Below are positions 1 through 7,135 of a stretch of DNA of 64,000 bases, piece after piece. The notes under the pieces are model-generated. The model had not been told where the DNA came from. It did no database searches and saw only the letters and a program-made list of their open reading frames with translations. The position numbers and the translations under genes are program-made. How positions within the stretch are numbered: position 1 is the first letter of the stretch; every line of letters starts with the position of its first letter. Origin of the DNA: Sphaerisporangium sp. TRM90804 (GTDB taxonomy: Bacteria > Actinomycetota > Actinomycetes > Streptosporangiales > Streptosporangiaceae); NCBI RefSeq assembly GCF_029846175.1, contig NZ_JARWAC010000008.1:1-64000 (forward strand), written 5' to 3'.

Positions 1-765
1 GCGGTGGCCGCGCACGAGGCCGACACCACGGCCGTGCATGGCATCGCCGACACCAGCGCCCTGGAGACGACCAGCGGGGCCACGGCGAAGGTCAGCGCGC
101 ACGCCGGGGCGTCCGACCCCCACGGGGACAGGGCCCACGCCGACGCCGGCCTGGCTGGCAAGGCCAGCACCGGCCATACCCACGCCGGGGTGTATGACCC
201 GGCGGGCACCGCTGCGGCCGCGGTGGCGGCCGCCGACCCGTGCGAGATCCGGCCCGCCGACCACGGCCTGGCCGCCTGGACCTTGGACCCGGTGACCCTC
301 AGCACCAGCGGCTTCACCCCGACCGCTGGGGTCCTGTTCCTGGCCCGGGTCCGGCTCGGCCGTCAGCTCACGCTGAGCGGCGCACACCTGTACATCACCG
401 CCTCCGGCACCGCGCCCACCAACTGCTACGTCGGCGTCTACGACAGCTCGGGTGCGCTCCAGGCCGCCACGGCCGACCAGGCGGGCGCCTGGACGGGCAC
501 CGGCCTGCGTAGCCCGGCGTTCGCCGCACCGTATTCGGCTCCGGCCGGGCTGTACTGGGTGGCGGTCTTGATCGGCGGTGGCACTCCTCCCGCGCTCGCG
601 CGTGGCGCGATGGGCGGTGGGTTCTCCGGGATGGCCAACGTCGGCGCGACAGTCGCGAGCTCGCGCTTCGCGACCATCGGCAGCGGCCTCACTGCCCTGC
701 CCGCCTCGATCACCCCGGGCTCCCTGACGCCCGCCAACCAGGCGCTGTGGGCTGCACTCGCGTGA
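1..765 (+). CDS. phage-like tail / minor structural protein, 3' part (5' end outside window)
   Basis: The reading frame is open to the first base, so only the C-terminal 254 or so residues are seen. The visible N-terminus is an Ala/His/Asp-rich stretch with the actinophage tail signature VHGIADTSALET, followed by more His-Asp-Ala repeats; this resembles the fibre-like shaft of phage tail proteins. From about residue 80 it changes into a compact Gly/Ser/Thr-rich domain with many short strands, which would fit a receptor- or surface-binding head. No signal peptide or membrane segment is visible. It ends with a GTGA overlap with the next gene and heads a + strand lysis cassette. A structural tail role is inferred from the repeat style and the context. 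Confidence 0.6.
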   Translation, partial: AVAAHEADTTAVHGIADTSALETTSGATAKVSAHAGASDPHGDRAHADAGLAGKASTGHTHAGVYDPAGTAAAAVAAADPCEIRPADHGLAAWTLDPVTLSTSGFTPTAGVLFLARVRLGRQLTLSGAHLYITASGTAPTNCYVGVYDSSGALQAATADQAGAWTGTGLRSPAFAAPYSAPAGLYWVAVLIGGGTPPALARGAMGGGFSGMANVGATVASSRFATIGSGLTALPASITPGSLTPANQALWAALA

Positions 766-1196
766 TTGCCATGGCGGGCAGCGCGCGAGTCCGGGCCGTG
801 CTACACCGCCTCAACCTCCGGGTCGGGTTCCGGGGGACGATCCTGCTGTTCCTGGCGCTGCTGGACCTGGCCGGCGCCTACCGGCTCCTGCGCCCCGATC
901 CCGACGTGCTGCGCACCCCGACCAACGTGTACCTGGCCTCGATCCTGCCCTTGCACGTGTGGGCGGTGCCGTGGGGGCTCGCCGGGCTGCTCTGCCTCGT
1001 TCAGGCGTTCACCCGGCGCGACCGGATGGCGTTCGGCGCCGCTGTCGGCCTGAAGCTCGGGTGGGCGGTGATCACCATGTGCGGCGGGCTGGCCGGCGTG
1101 ATCCCTCAGGCCTACTGGGGTGCCGTGATCTGGCTCGCCGTCGCCGGCGTCGTGATGAGGATCTCTGGGTGGCCTGAGCCTGCTGAGGAACGCTGA
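762..1196 (+). CDS. four-helix membrane protein, holin-like position
   Basis: A 144-residue protein with four likely transmembrane segments (beginning near FRGTILLFLALLDL, VYLASILPLHVWAV, MAFGAAVGLKLGWAV and YWGAVIWLAVAGVV). I chose GTG at 762 because it overlaps the TGA of the tail gene (GTGA), which suggests translational coupling; ATG at 771 is an alternative. It lies between a tail gene and an endolysin, where actinophages keep holins or lysis-associated membrane proteins, so a holin role is inferred from size, topology and position only. No sequence motif proves it. Its stop overlaps the start of the next gene (TGATG). Confidence 0.6.
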   Translation: MIAMAGSARVRAVLHRLNLRVGFRGTILLFLALLDLAGAYRLLRPDPDVLRTPTNVYLASILPLHVWAVPWGLAGLLCLVQAFTRRDRMAFGAAVGLKLGWAVITMCGGLAGVIPQAYWGAVIWLAVAGVVMRISGWPEPAEER

Positions 1197-1531
1197 TGGA
1201 CTGGGCGGCCATCGCGGTCGCCGCGATCGGCGCCGCCACCGGTATCGCCGGTTACGTGACGTCCTCTCGCTCAGCCAAACGCGCCGCCGAGTCCAACATT
1301 CGCGTCGCCGAACGGCAGGCCGACAGCGAGGAGCGGGTGGCGCGGCTACAGGCCGAGCAGACCGCGTACGAGCGGTCGATGGCCTGGGACGTCGGCCTGC
1401 AGCAGCGGATGAGCGCCGAGATCTCCCGTCAGGCCCGGCAGATCCGAGTCCTGGAACGCCGGGTGGCGGCGCTGTGCCGCCAGCTCACCAATGCCGGTCA
1501 CGTGCCCGACATCCCTGAGGAGGAAGCATGA
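1196..1531 (+). CDS. small membrane-anchored coiled-coil protein of the lysis cassette
   Basis: A 111-residue protein. The first 22 or so residues form one hydrophobic helix (AAIAVAAIGAATGIAGYV). After that comes a long charged helix rich in Arg, Glu, Gln and Ala with heptad-like spacing, ending in a short acidic tail (PDIPEEEA). This single-pass plus coiled-coil design is common in phage lysis cassettes, where such proteins act as accessory holins or span the envelope. The ATG overlaps the previous stop as TGATG, and its own stop overlaps the endolysin ATG, so the four genes from 762 to 2292 are translationally linked. The function is inferred from layout alone. Confidence 0.6.
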   Translation: MDWAAIAVAAIGAATGIAGYVTSSRSAKRAAESNIRVAERQADSEERVARLQAEQTAYERSMAWDVGLQQRMSAEISRQARQIRVLERRVAALCRQLTNAGHVPDIPEEEA

Positions 1532-2292
1532 TTCATTTCGTCCCCCGTGAAGACTGGGACGCCCGCGCGCCGCGCGGGCCCTACGGCCAGGTGACCACCA
1601 ACCTCGGCGTGAAAGTCCACTACACCGGCGGGCGGGTCGAGCCGGCGATCGTCGACGACCACGACCTGTGTGTTGCGCTGGTGAAGTCGATCCAGAACTT
1701 CCACATGGACGGCAACGGCTGGAGCGACATCGGCTACAGCCTGGTGGCCTGCCCGCACCGCAAGGTCTTCACCGGCCGCGGAGCCCGGGCCCTGCCCGCC
1801 GCCAACGGGTCCGGCCTCAACGCCGGCCACTACGCCGTGCTCGGCCTGGTCGGCACCTCCGGCCTGGTCCACCCACCTGATGACCTGCTGCGCGGCCTGC
1901 GCGACGCGATCGAGTACCTGCGCGCCGAGGGCGGCGCCGGGCGAGAGATCAAGGGCCACCGCGACGGCTACGCGACCTCCTGCCCGGGGGACGCGCTGTA
2001 CGACTGGATCCGCAAGGGCGCACCCCGCCCGGGCGTGAAGCTCCCGCCCACCGGGCCGCCGCCCCCGCCGCCCTGGCCGGGCCGGTTGCTGCGCTACCCG
2101 CCGGTAATGAAGGGGCCGGACGTGCGGATCTGGCAGCGCGCCGCCCATCAGCTCCACGGCCTGGCCCTGGTCCAGGACGGCGCCTACGGGTCGGTCTCCC
2201 AGGAGGCCTGCCAGCGCATCCAACGCGCGGCCGGACTCAAGGTCGATGGCATCGTCGGCCCGCTCACCTGGGCCGTGACGGTGCAGGCCTGA
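1528..2292 (+). CDS. endolysin: N-acetylmuramoyl-L-alanine amidase with peptidoglycan-binding domain
   Basis: A 254-residue two-domain lysin. Residues 1-165 match the zinc-dependent Amidase_2 fold: the first ligand is H31 in KVHYTGG, followed by a DIGYS motif near residue 67, then H144 in KGHRDGY and C152 in SCPGD. These are the usual His/His/Cys zinc site. A Pro-rich linker (about 171-185) leads to a PG_binding_1 domain (about 190-254) ending DGIVGPLTWAV. The enzyme should cut the bond between N-acetylmuramic acid and L-alanine of peptidoglycan. There is no signal peptide, so release would depend on a holin such as one of the two membrane proteins just upstream. The ribosome site GAGGAGG precedes the ATG. 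Confidence 0.9.
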   Translation: MIHFVPREDWDARAPRGPYGQVTTNLGVKVHYTGGRVEPAIVDDHDLCVALVKSIQNFHMDGNGWSDIGYSLVACPHRKVFTGRGARALPAANGSGLNAGHYAVLGLVGTSGLVHPPDDLLRGLRDAIEYLRAEGGAGREIKGHRDGYATSCPGDALYDWIRKGAPRPGVKLPPTGPPPPPPWPGRLLRYPPVMKGPDVRIWQRAAHQLHGLALVQDGAYGSVSQEACQRIQRAAGLKVDGIVGPLTWAVTVQA

Positions 2293-2297
2293 CACCG

Positions 2298-2432
2298 GTG
2301 CGCAACCTGTATCGCCGTGTCATCGCTCTACTGCGTAGTCCCGTCCTGCCGAGACGCGCTCTGGTCGACTTGGGCGCACCGCCCCCCGCCGGCACGAGGT
2401 CCGCCGGTCCGCCGCTGGACTACGACGGCTGA
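2298..2432 (+). CDS. small basic protein, 44 residues, unknown function
   Basis: A short frame starting at GTG 2298, six bases after the endolysin stop. It reads MRNLYRRVIALLRS and then a Pro/Ala/Gly-rich tail ending PLDYDG. Codon third positions are strongly G/C as in its neighbours, and it fills most of an otherwise empty gap. The N-terminal half is an Arg-rich amphipathic helix. No family is recognised. No clear Shine-Dalgarno is visible, but the spacing would allow coupling to the endolysin. Confidence 0.4.
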   Translation: MRNLYRRVIALLRSPVLPRRALVDLGAPPPAGTRSAGPPLDYDG

Positions 2433-2544
2433 TCGCGCGCGAGATAGCCCGCACGTTTCAGTCCCCCTGACCAGCCCATACGTGCCCAGCGGCCTTGCGT
2501 GGCTGGAGCCTTCCTGTTTTCCCACCACAGATGAGGAGATCACC

Positions 2545-2757
2545 ATGCCCCCACCACCCTCGCTGGAGCTCGCCCAGGTCGCATACAGGGCCTACGGGCA
2601 GGCGACCGGCGACCTCAACCACCGCGGCGAGCCGATGCCCGCCTGGGACCACCTCGAGGAGACGATCCAGCAGGCCTGGGCAGCGGCGGCCGCCGCCGTC
2701 CAGCGCGCCGAGCCGGCCCCGGCCCCCGACGACGCGCAGGACGGTCGCCATGCGTGA
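2545..2757 (+). CDS. small conserved actinophage-type protein, 70 residues
   Basis: I start it at ATG 2545, preceded by GAGGAG at good spacing; the longer upstream reading lacks coding character. The body holds the pattern QVAYRAYGQATGDLN then GEPMPAWDHLEETIQ, which I recognise as a recurrent small protein in actinobacterial prophages and elements, where an Ala-rich helix follows a conserved PMPxW motif. It is acidic and soluble. The biochemical role is not known to me. Its stop overlaps the next start (ATGCGTGA), so the two are coupled. Confidence 0.6.
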   Translation: MPPPPSLELAQVAYRAYGQATGDLNHRGEPMPAWDHLEETIQQAWAAAAAAVQRAEPAPAPDDAQDGRHA

Positions 2758-3025
2758 GGTGAGCATCCGCCAGCCCCTAGTGCTACGCGGCGCCCTGGCG
2801 CTCGTCGGCGTAGGCGTGGTCCGCCTGGGCGTCTGGGCCGGGTGGCTGCCGACGCAGTGGGCGGACGTCGATGTCGTCTCCGTCGAACAGATGATCGACG
2901 GAGCGATCTTGGTTCTCGCGTGGTGGTCGACGCACCGGCGAGTCACGCCAGTGGCGGCCCCCCGCGACAATCAGGGCCGCGGCCTGCGGCCCGCGAACTC
3001 GCGGCCGTACACGGCGCCTGAGTAA
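2750..3025 (+). CDS. two-helix membrane protein, holin-like
   Basis: A 91-residue protein starting at ATG 2750, which overlaps the previous stop. There are two hydrophobic helices, roughly residues 9-33 (VLRGALALVGVGVVRLGVW) and 46-63 (MIDGAILVLAWWSTHRR). They are followed by VTPVAAPRDNQGR, a tail motif that I have seen repeatedly in small actinophage membrane proteins placed beside lysins. It is a second candidate holin, or the late-gene cassette's accessory membrane protein. The gene is the last of the + strand run and is followed by a strong terminator hairpin at 3099-3130. Confidence 0.6.
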   Translation: MREVSIRQPLVLRGALALVGVGVVRLGVWAGWLPTQWADVDVVSVEQMIDGAILVLAWWSTHRRVTPVAAPRDNQGRGLRPANSRPYTAPE

Positions 3026-3098
3026 CTGCCGCGATCTCACCCGCAGCTCGTGGACAGGTCGCTAGCATCCATCGCAGCTGGTGCCGTCCGATGGACGA

Positions 3099-3130
3099 AA
3101 ACGCCCCGCCTCCTCAGAGGCGGGGCGTTT
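3099..3130. terminator. bidirectional rho-independent-type hairpin
   Basis: AAACGCCCCGCCTC and its perfect complement flank a 4-base loop (CTCA). A-rich and T-rich flanks on both sides let it end the + strand lysis cassette and the - strand higB-higA-DUF6941 operon that converges on it. Confidence 0.85.
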
Positions 3131-3198
3131 GCCGTATGCCGACCCGGGACTCCCGCAGCCGGCTTCGAACCTCGGTACACGCCCAGCGTGCTTCAGCC

Positions 3199-3633
3199 TC
3201 AAGCGTCGGAGGCACGAACAGCGAAGGTGGTCGATGCCAGCTCTTTGCCCTCCACTTCGAACAGCCAGGCGTAGGCAGCGCCGGTGGCCAGCGGAAGGGG
3301 CGCCACGTTGATCGCGATGCTGCCGTGCAAGCCGGTCAGCCGAGTCAGGTGATCTTCTTCGGGTGTAACGGCCCTAGCCAGATTGCCTATTTTCCCCTCG
3401 ACCTGGACTGGGCGTCCATTGTCGAGTGTTACAGGCTCCCCGCCGCTGTTGGTGAGCTTCATGGTGAAGGATCTTTCAACGGCGGCTTCTTCAAGTGGTA
3501 CACGCAGGAAGACGACAATACCCATTGGGGGTACAACGGGCCCAACTATGGACCAGTTGGCCCCTAACATGTGGACCTTGCCTGTGGTCGTGTCTGCTTG
3601 GGTGTTGTCGCACAGCACGAGGAAGGCCTGCAT
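3199..3633 (-). CDS. DUF6941-type protein
   Basis: A 144-residue soluble protein. The start MQAFLVLCDNTQ at 3633 is chosen because its ATG overlaps the TGA of the upstream regulator (TGATG). Recognisable features are the KVHMLGANWSIVGP segment near the start, the PxGIVVFLRVPLEE strand, and SIAINVAPLPLATG towards the end. This is the pattern of the all-beta actinobacterial DUF6941 family, whose biochemical role is not established. The unusual point here is the coupling to a HigB/HigA-like pair, which makes it the third gene of a toxin-antitoxin operon. It could be a passenger or a third partner. Confidence 0.7.
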   Translation of the reverse strand: MQAFLVLCDNTQADTTTGKVHMLGANWSIVGPVVPPMGIVVFLRVPLEEAAVERSFTMKLTNSGGEPVTLDNGRPVQVEGKIGNLARAVTPEEDHLTRLTGLHGSIAINVAPLPLATGAAYAWLFEVEGKELASTTFAVRASDA

Positions 3634-4049
3634 CAGACGTTCATTCTGACTAGGCCAGCAGATCCGTTCGAACTGGTTGCGGTGCACAGGTCGGCCGCGA
3701 TCATGCTCTCAATCGCGCTGGTTACGCGGACCATGGGTGGGTTCGCCCGGGTCTGCGGTTCCGCGCGCAGGGTGGGCCTCACGATGTGGTGCACCGTTGC
3801 CCCGATGGCCAGCGCGTAACGTCGGATCGTCGACAGGTGCGGATCACCGCCAAGGCGCTCGAAGTCAGAGACGACAGGTTGGCTTCGCTCCATCCGCTCA
3901 GCGACCTGGGCCTGTGTCAGCCCCTGGCTCTTGCGTAGCTGGACAAGCTGCTCGATGAGACGCATGTCGCGATCGATCGCGGCGTTCTCTTGCTGCACAT
4001 CTGGGTCGCTCAGGTCGATACCGAGCAACTCGGCGATGTTGGGATCCAT
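3633..4049 (-). CDS. higA: HigA-like antitoxin, XRE helix-turn-helix protein
   Basis: A 138-residue protein. Residues 1-30 are acidic; residues about 35-90 form an XRE helix-turn-helix (QLRKSQGLTQAQVAERM, then SQPVVSDFERLGG). In HigBA systems the antitoxin uses such a domain both to neutralise the toxin and to repress its own promoter. It sits 26 bp downstream of a HigB-like toxin gene, the reversed toxin-first order that is typical of HigBA. The ribosome site AGGAGG lies 6 bases before the ATG. The symbol is by family and order only. Confidence 0.75.
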   Translation of the reverse strand: MDPNIAELLGIDLSDPDVQQENAAIDRDMRLIEQLVQLRKSQGLTQAQVAERMERSQPVVSDFERLGGDPHLSTIRRYALAIGATVHHIVRPTLRAEPQTRANPPMVRVTSAIESMIAADLCTATSSNGSAGLVRMNV

Positions 4050-4075
4050 CCCGACCTCCTGTTATCGGCCTAAGC

Positions 4076-4447
4076 CTATATTCTCCTCAACCAGTCAGCT
4101 AGTCGCTTCCTTGCTACATCCTTCGCGCGATCTTGTGCTCCGCGACTGCCCTTGCGATGAAATTTCAGTGCGAGCAGCACGTGCTCGTGCTGCGGCCCGA
4201 TGGCGTAGTACAAGCGGTACTCGTTGCCTACGTAGGTGAGGCGAGCTTCGTACAAGCCCTTCCCCAATGACGCAGTGTCACGTTCCATCGCCCTCCCCTT
4301 CTGGATGCGTTCCATCAGGGCCCCTAACTCCCTCTTCGGGGGGCGATCCCCAAGCGTCTCCGTGATCTCCTGTCGGACGATGGGTGCGCCGGCTGGCGTG
4401 CAGTAGAACTGCCAGGTGGCTGGTGCCCGCTCCTTCAAGCCCGTCAC
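4076..4447 (-). CDS. higB: HigB/RelE-type toxin (phage-derived Gp49-like)
   Basis: A 123-residue basic protein of the RelE/ParE superfamily. It shows the Gp49-like/HigB arrangement: an N-terminal strand (TWQFYCTPAGAP), a helix with ALMERIQKG, the GLYEARLTYVGNEYRLYYAI strand pair, and VLLALKFHRKGSR near the end. Toxins of this group cleave mRNA on the ribosome, and the C-terminal basic cluster (KRLADWLRR) is typical. GTG at 4447 is the start that keeps the full N-terminal strand. It is followed directly by the HigA-like gene. Toxicity is inferred from the family. Confidence 0.75.
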   Translation of the reverse strand: MTGLKERAPATWQFYCTPAGAPIVRQEITETLGDRPPKRELGALMERIQKGRAMERDTASLGKGLYEARLTYVGNEYRLYYAIGPQHEHVLLALKFHRKGSRGAQDRAKDVARKRLADWLRRI

Positions 4448-4771
4448 CCTCGTTCTTCAGACGACCAAGGACGGGCGTCAACGTACCTGACGGCGAAAGA
4501 TCATGTGTGATGAGTAGTCGCTTTGCGCCGTATAGTGACTGACTTGTTCTGCAGATTGAGTAAAATCAGCTTTGTCCGGCTATGAGAATTAATGGCCTTT
4601 CCTTCTGGGGGGAGCCCTCGCAGCCAGCGCCTCCCCATCGGCCACCGCGGCGGGCAGCCGCCCTCCGCATCGGAAGCACCCGACGCTGACCGGTCACTGC
4701 TTTGAAGCAAAACGCCGAGCCGACCGCAGCGGCTGATCCCGGGGTGGTATCCGGAATGATCACCGCATGCA
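4448..4771. other. non-coding region upstream of the toxin-antitoxin operon
   Basis: No convincing gene. The stretch 4500-4590 is distinctly AT-richer than the surroundings, and on the minus strand it holds a TATACG hexamer that could be a -10 element for higB. The -35 element is not clear. Long overlapping frames on the minus strand here lack a ribosome site and family features. Confidence 0.4.
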
Positions 4772-4804
4772 AGCGCCCCGCTCCTCCATGAGGAGCGGGG
4801 CGCT
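4772..4804. terminator. hairpin downstream of the Nudix gene
   Basis: AGCGCCCCGCTCCTC pairs perfectly with GAGGAGCGGGGCGCT around a 3-base loop. It lies 17 bp past the Nudix stop and ends the leftward four-gene operon. Confidence 0.8.
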
Positions 4805-4820
4805 GTCGTTGTCTCTGCCA

Positions 4821-5294
4821 TCAGGTGTTGACGGCGTCCTTGAGCCTCGACCCCAGCGCCGTCCGCAAGTCAGCTAGTGCGAACACGGCCGACGCGTGCT
4901 CAGCCAGCAGGTCGGCCAGTGATCGGGGCTGCAGAGCGATTCGCGCGATGCCCTCGCTGGTGAGCGGGATCTCCTCGACGATGTACTGTCCGCGCGCCGG
5001 GTCGGTGAACTCCGGGCCGGTGCGCGCCGCGGGGTCCCAGTGTTCGATGCGGCCGAGAAAGAAGTGCTCACGCCCGCGGTCGTGGTCTTCGACGTGGATC
5101 AGGGAGTGGACGGCGGCCTCGCCGGCGAGTTCCTCGCGGATCTCCCGGGCCAGCGCGGCTTCCAGACTCGTGTCACCCGGCTCGACGCCGCCGCCGGGCA
5201 GCACCCAGTACGGCTCGACGCCGGGCCGGATCCGCTTGATGGTCAGCAGCGCGCCGCCCGGGGTGATGAGGATGGCCCGTACACGGTCGATCAT
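4821..5294 (-). CDS. Nudix hydrolase
   Basis: A 157-residue protein. The Nudix box is at about residues 34-57: PGGGVEPGDTSLEAALA followed by REIREEL. The catalytic REIREE core is intact, while the first loop carries one residue more than the strict GX5EX7 spacing. Nudix enzymes split nucleoside diphosphates linked to another group, with Mg2+ bound by the Glu residues. It is the last gene of a leftward operon; the ATG lies 12 bp after the SDR stop, with AAAGGGG as ribosome site. The context of a nucleotidyltransferase and two kinases upstream suggests it acts on an NDP-linked product or a nucleotide by-product of that pathway. The substrate is unknown. Confidence 0.85.
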   Translation of the reverse strand: MIDRVRAILITPGGALLTIKRIRPGVEPYWVLPGGGVEPGDTSLEAALAREIREELAGEAAVHSLIHVEDHDRGREHFFLGRIEHWDPAARTGPEFTDPARGQYIVEEIPLTSEGIARIALQPRSLADLLAEHASAVFALADLRTALGSRLKDAVNT

Positions 5295-5306
5295 GGGATG
5301 CCCCTT

Positions 5307-6083
5307 TCAGTGCAGGATGTACCCGCCGTCGACGTGCACGGACTGCCCGGTGACGAAGGACGCGCCGGGCCCTGCCAGCCACGCTACCGCCCCCGCCACA
5401 TCGTCCGGCTGGCCACGCCGGGGCAAGCACTGACGTGCGATCTGATGGTCGGGCGGGGTGCGCTGGTCGGCCGGAAGGCGGGTCTCCCGCTCGACCTGGA
5501 TGGGCCCGGGGATCACGGTGTTCACCGTGATCGCGTGCGGGCCCAGCTCGCGCGCCAGGGACCGCGTCAGGCCGACCAGCCCGGCCTTGGCCGCGGCGTA
5601 GGCGACCAGGCCAGGCCGTCCGGAGCGGGCGGTGACACTCCCGATGTTGATCACCCGTCCGGCGCGGCGCGCGACCATGTCGGGGGTGAAGGCGCGGGCG
5701 CAGCGGTAGTGCGCCGTCAAATTGAGGTCGACGGCCTGGCCCCATGCCTGCTCGTCCAGGTCGGACCACGCGATGCGCGGATAGTCGCCGGCGTTGTTGA
5801 CCAGGATGTCGGCCGGGCCGAGCTGGTCGCGCACGGCGCCGGCGAGCGCGTCGACGTCGCCGGGCCGGGTGAGGTCGGCCGTGACCGTGATCGCGCCCGC
5901 GCCGGCCGCCCGGACGGCGTCGGCCACCGCGGCCGCCTGGTCCGCCTGGTGGCCGGGGTGGTTGATCGCGACGTCGGCGCCGGCGCGGCCCAGCGCCCGG
6001 GCGATGGCGGCCCCGATGCCGGTGGCCGCGCCGGTGACGACGGCGACCTGTCCGCGCAGCGGCAGCTCGGCCTGAGTGATCAC
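5307..6083 (-). CDS. short-chain dehydrogenase/reductase (SDR)
   Basis: A 258-residue classical SDR. The cofactor motif TGAATGIG is at residues 17-24, NNAG at 96-99, the catalytic serine is S149 (NIGSV), and the Tyr-Lys pair is Y162-K166 (AYAAAKAG). The C-terminal SVHVDGGY motif is also present. Length and motifs match FabG/glucose-dehydrogenase-like oxidoreductases that use NAD(P)H. I start at GTG 6083, which overlaps the TGA of the kinase gene and is preceded by GAGGAG. It is the third gene of the coupled cassette and probably oxidises or reduces a hydroxyl or keto group of the pathway's small molecule. The substrate cannot be read from the sequence. Confidence 0.85.
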   Translation of the reverse strand: MITQAELPLRGQVAVVTGAATGIGAAIARALGRAGADVAINHPGHQADQAAAVADAVRAAGAGAITVTADLTRPGDVDALAGAVRDQLGPADILVNNAGDYPRIAWSDLDEQAWGQAVDLNLTAHYRCARAFTPDMVARRAGRVINIGSVTARSGRPGLVAYAAAKAGLVGLTRSLARELGPHAITVNTVIPGPIQVERETRLPADQRTPPDHQIARQCLPRRGQPDDVAGAVAWLAGPGASFVTGQSVHVDGGYILH

Positions 6084-7135
6084 GTGTCCTCCTCGGGGCA
6101 GGTGGCGGCGAAGTCCGCCAAGGAGCCGTCGAGCTGAGCCAGCTTGAGCAGGCAGACGGCCGCGTCCTGGTCGGCCAGCGCGGTGAGCGGCAGCACGCCC
6201 AGGATCCGCATGGCCAGCCACGGCCACAGGTGGTCCATGACGTCGCCCGGGCCGATGGCGTGGCCCAGGTCGCTGCGCAGGCGGGCCAGCAGGGCCGTGA
6301 TGGCGGCCCGGCGCCCGACGCCGGCCCGCAGCTGCCCGGCCACTTCGACGCGCCGCCAGTCCTGGCCGATCCAGGCATGGGTGACGGCGGGCGGCAGAGC
6401 CGGGCGGCGGCGACCGACCGTGGCGGCGTAGGTGGCGGGCTTGTACTGCGGGACCAGCCAGCCGCCCATGGCCAGCAGGTACCACAGCAGGTTGGCCGCC
6501 TCGGCGGCGACCGGGTTGAGGCCGGCGTGCTCGTAGTCCAGCCAGCACAGCGAGGACCCGGCGATGTTCGGTTCGGTGGGATCGCCCTGGGTGAGGGCGG
6601 TGAGGCACCCCCGTTCGGGCGCCAGCTCGGCGCGCAGCCGCCCCAGCACGCCGGCGAAGTGCAAGGAGACCACGTCGCTGCCGGTGTCCACGACCACGGG
6701 GGTGGCCCTCAGGTGGCCGTACCAGTCGTCCAGCCGGCCGCCCGGGGCCAGCCGGGCCGCGTACAACCCGGGACGGCACTGGCCGATCGGCCGCAGCTTG
6801 CCGGTGTCGCCGACGGCGTGCAGCCACGAATTGCAGACCGCGTCGACCAGCGCCCGCACCGCGGGCACCGCACGGTCATCCTGATCAGCATGGCTGATCA
6901 GGTCCGCCAGCAGGTGCTCGCACCGCCCGGCGGCGAAAACATCCTGGTAGATCAGGACGTGCAGGCCGCCGGCGTCGGTGACGCTGCTCACCAGGTCGGC
7001 GACGGGCAGGTGGTCGCGGATCGCCTGCCAGCCCTGCACCTCGCGGCGGGCCTGGTCGGCGGTCAGGCGCTTGCGGAAGGTGCCGTCGGGGTGACGGCGA
7101 GACCCGGCGGCGGAGTCAATGATGGCGGCGGTCAT
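6080..7135 (-). CDS. APH-type small-molecule kinase (phosphotransferase family)
   Basis: A 351-residue protein with the aminoglycoside-phosphotransferase/choline-kinase catalytic core. The Brenner-type loop is LTQGDPTEPN (residues 181-190), where the catalytic Asp is D185 and N190 coordinates metal; the second metal-binding Asp is D200 in WLDYEHAG. Gln replaces the usual His before GD. The N-lobe keeps a short lysine-containing strand (TFRKRL). Enzymes of this fold transfer the gamma phosphate of ATP to sugar, choline or antibiotic hydroxyls. ATG 7135 overlaps the stop of the upstream gene (ATGA), and its stop overlaps the SDR start. A sugar or nucleoside kinase role in the same pathway is inferred. 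Confidence 0.75.
   Translation of the reverse strand: MTAAIIDSAAGSRRHPDGTFRKRLTADQARREVQGWQAIRDHLPVADLVSSVTDAGGLHVLIYQDVFAAGRCEHLLADLISHADQDDRAVPAVRALVDAVCNSWLHAVGDTGKLRPIGQCRPGLYAARLAPGGRLDDWYGHLRATPVVVDTGSDVVSLHFAGVLGRLRAELAPERGCLTALTQGDPTEPNIAGSSLCWLDYEHAGLNPVAAEAANLLWYLLAMGGWLVPQYKPATYAATVGRRRPALPPAVTHAWIGQDWRRVEVAGQLRAGVGRRAAITALLARLRSDLGHAIGPGDVMDHLWPWLAMRILGVLPLTALADQDAAVCLLKLAQLDGSLADFAATCPEEDT

Noticed and set aside
4501-4821. A 106-codon - strand frame upstream of the toxin gene
   Set aside because: No ribosome site or family pattern; it crosses the terminator hairpin at 4772-4804.
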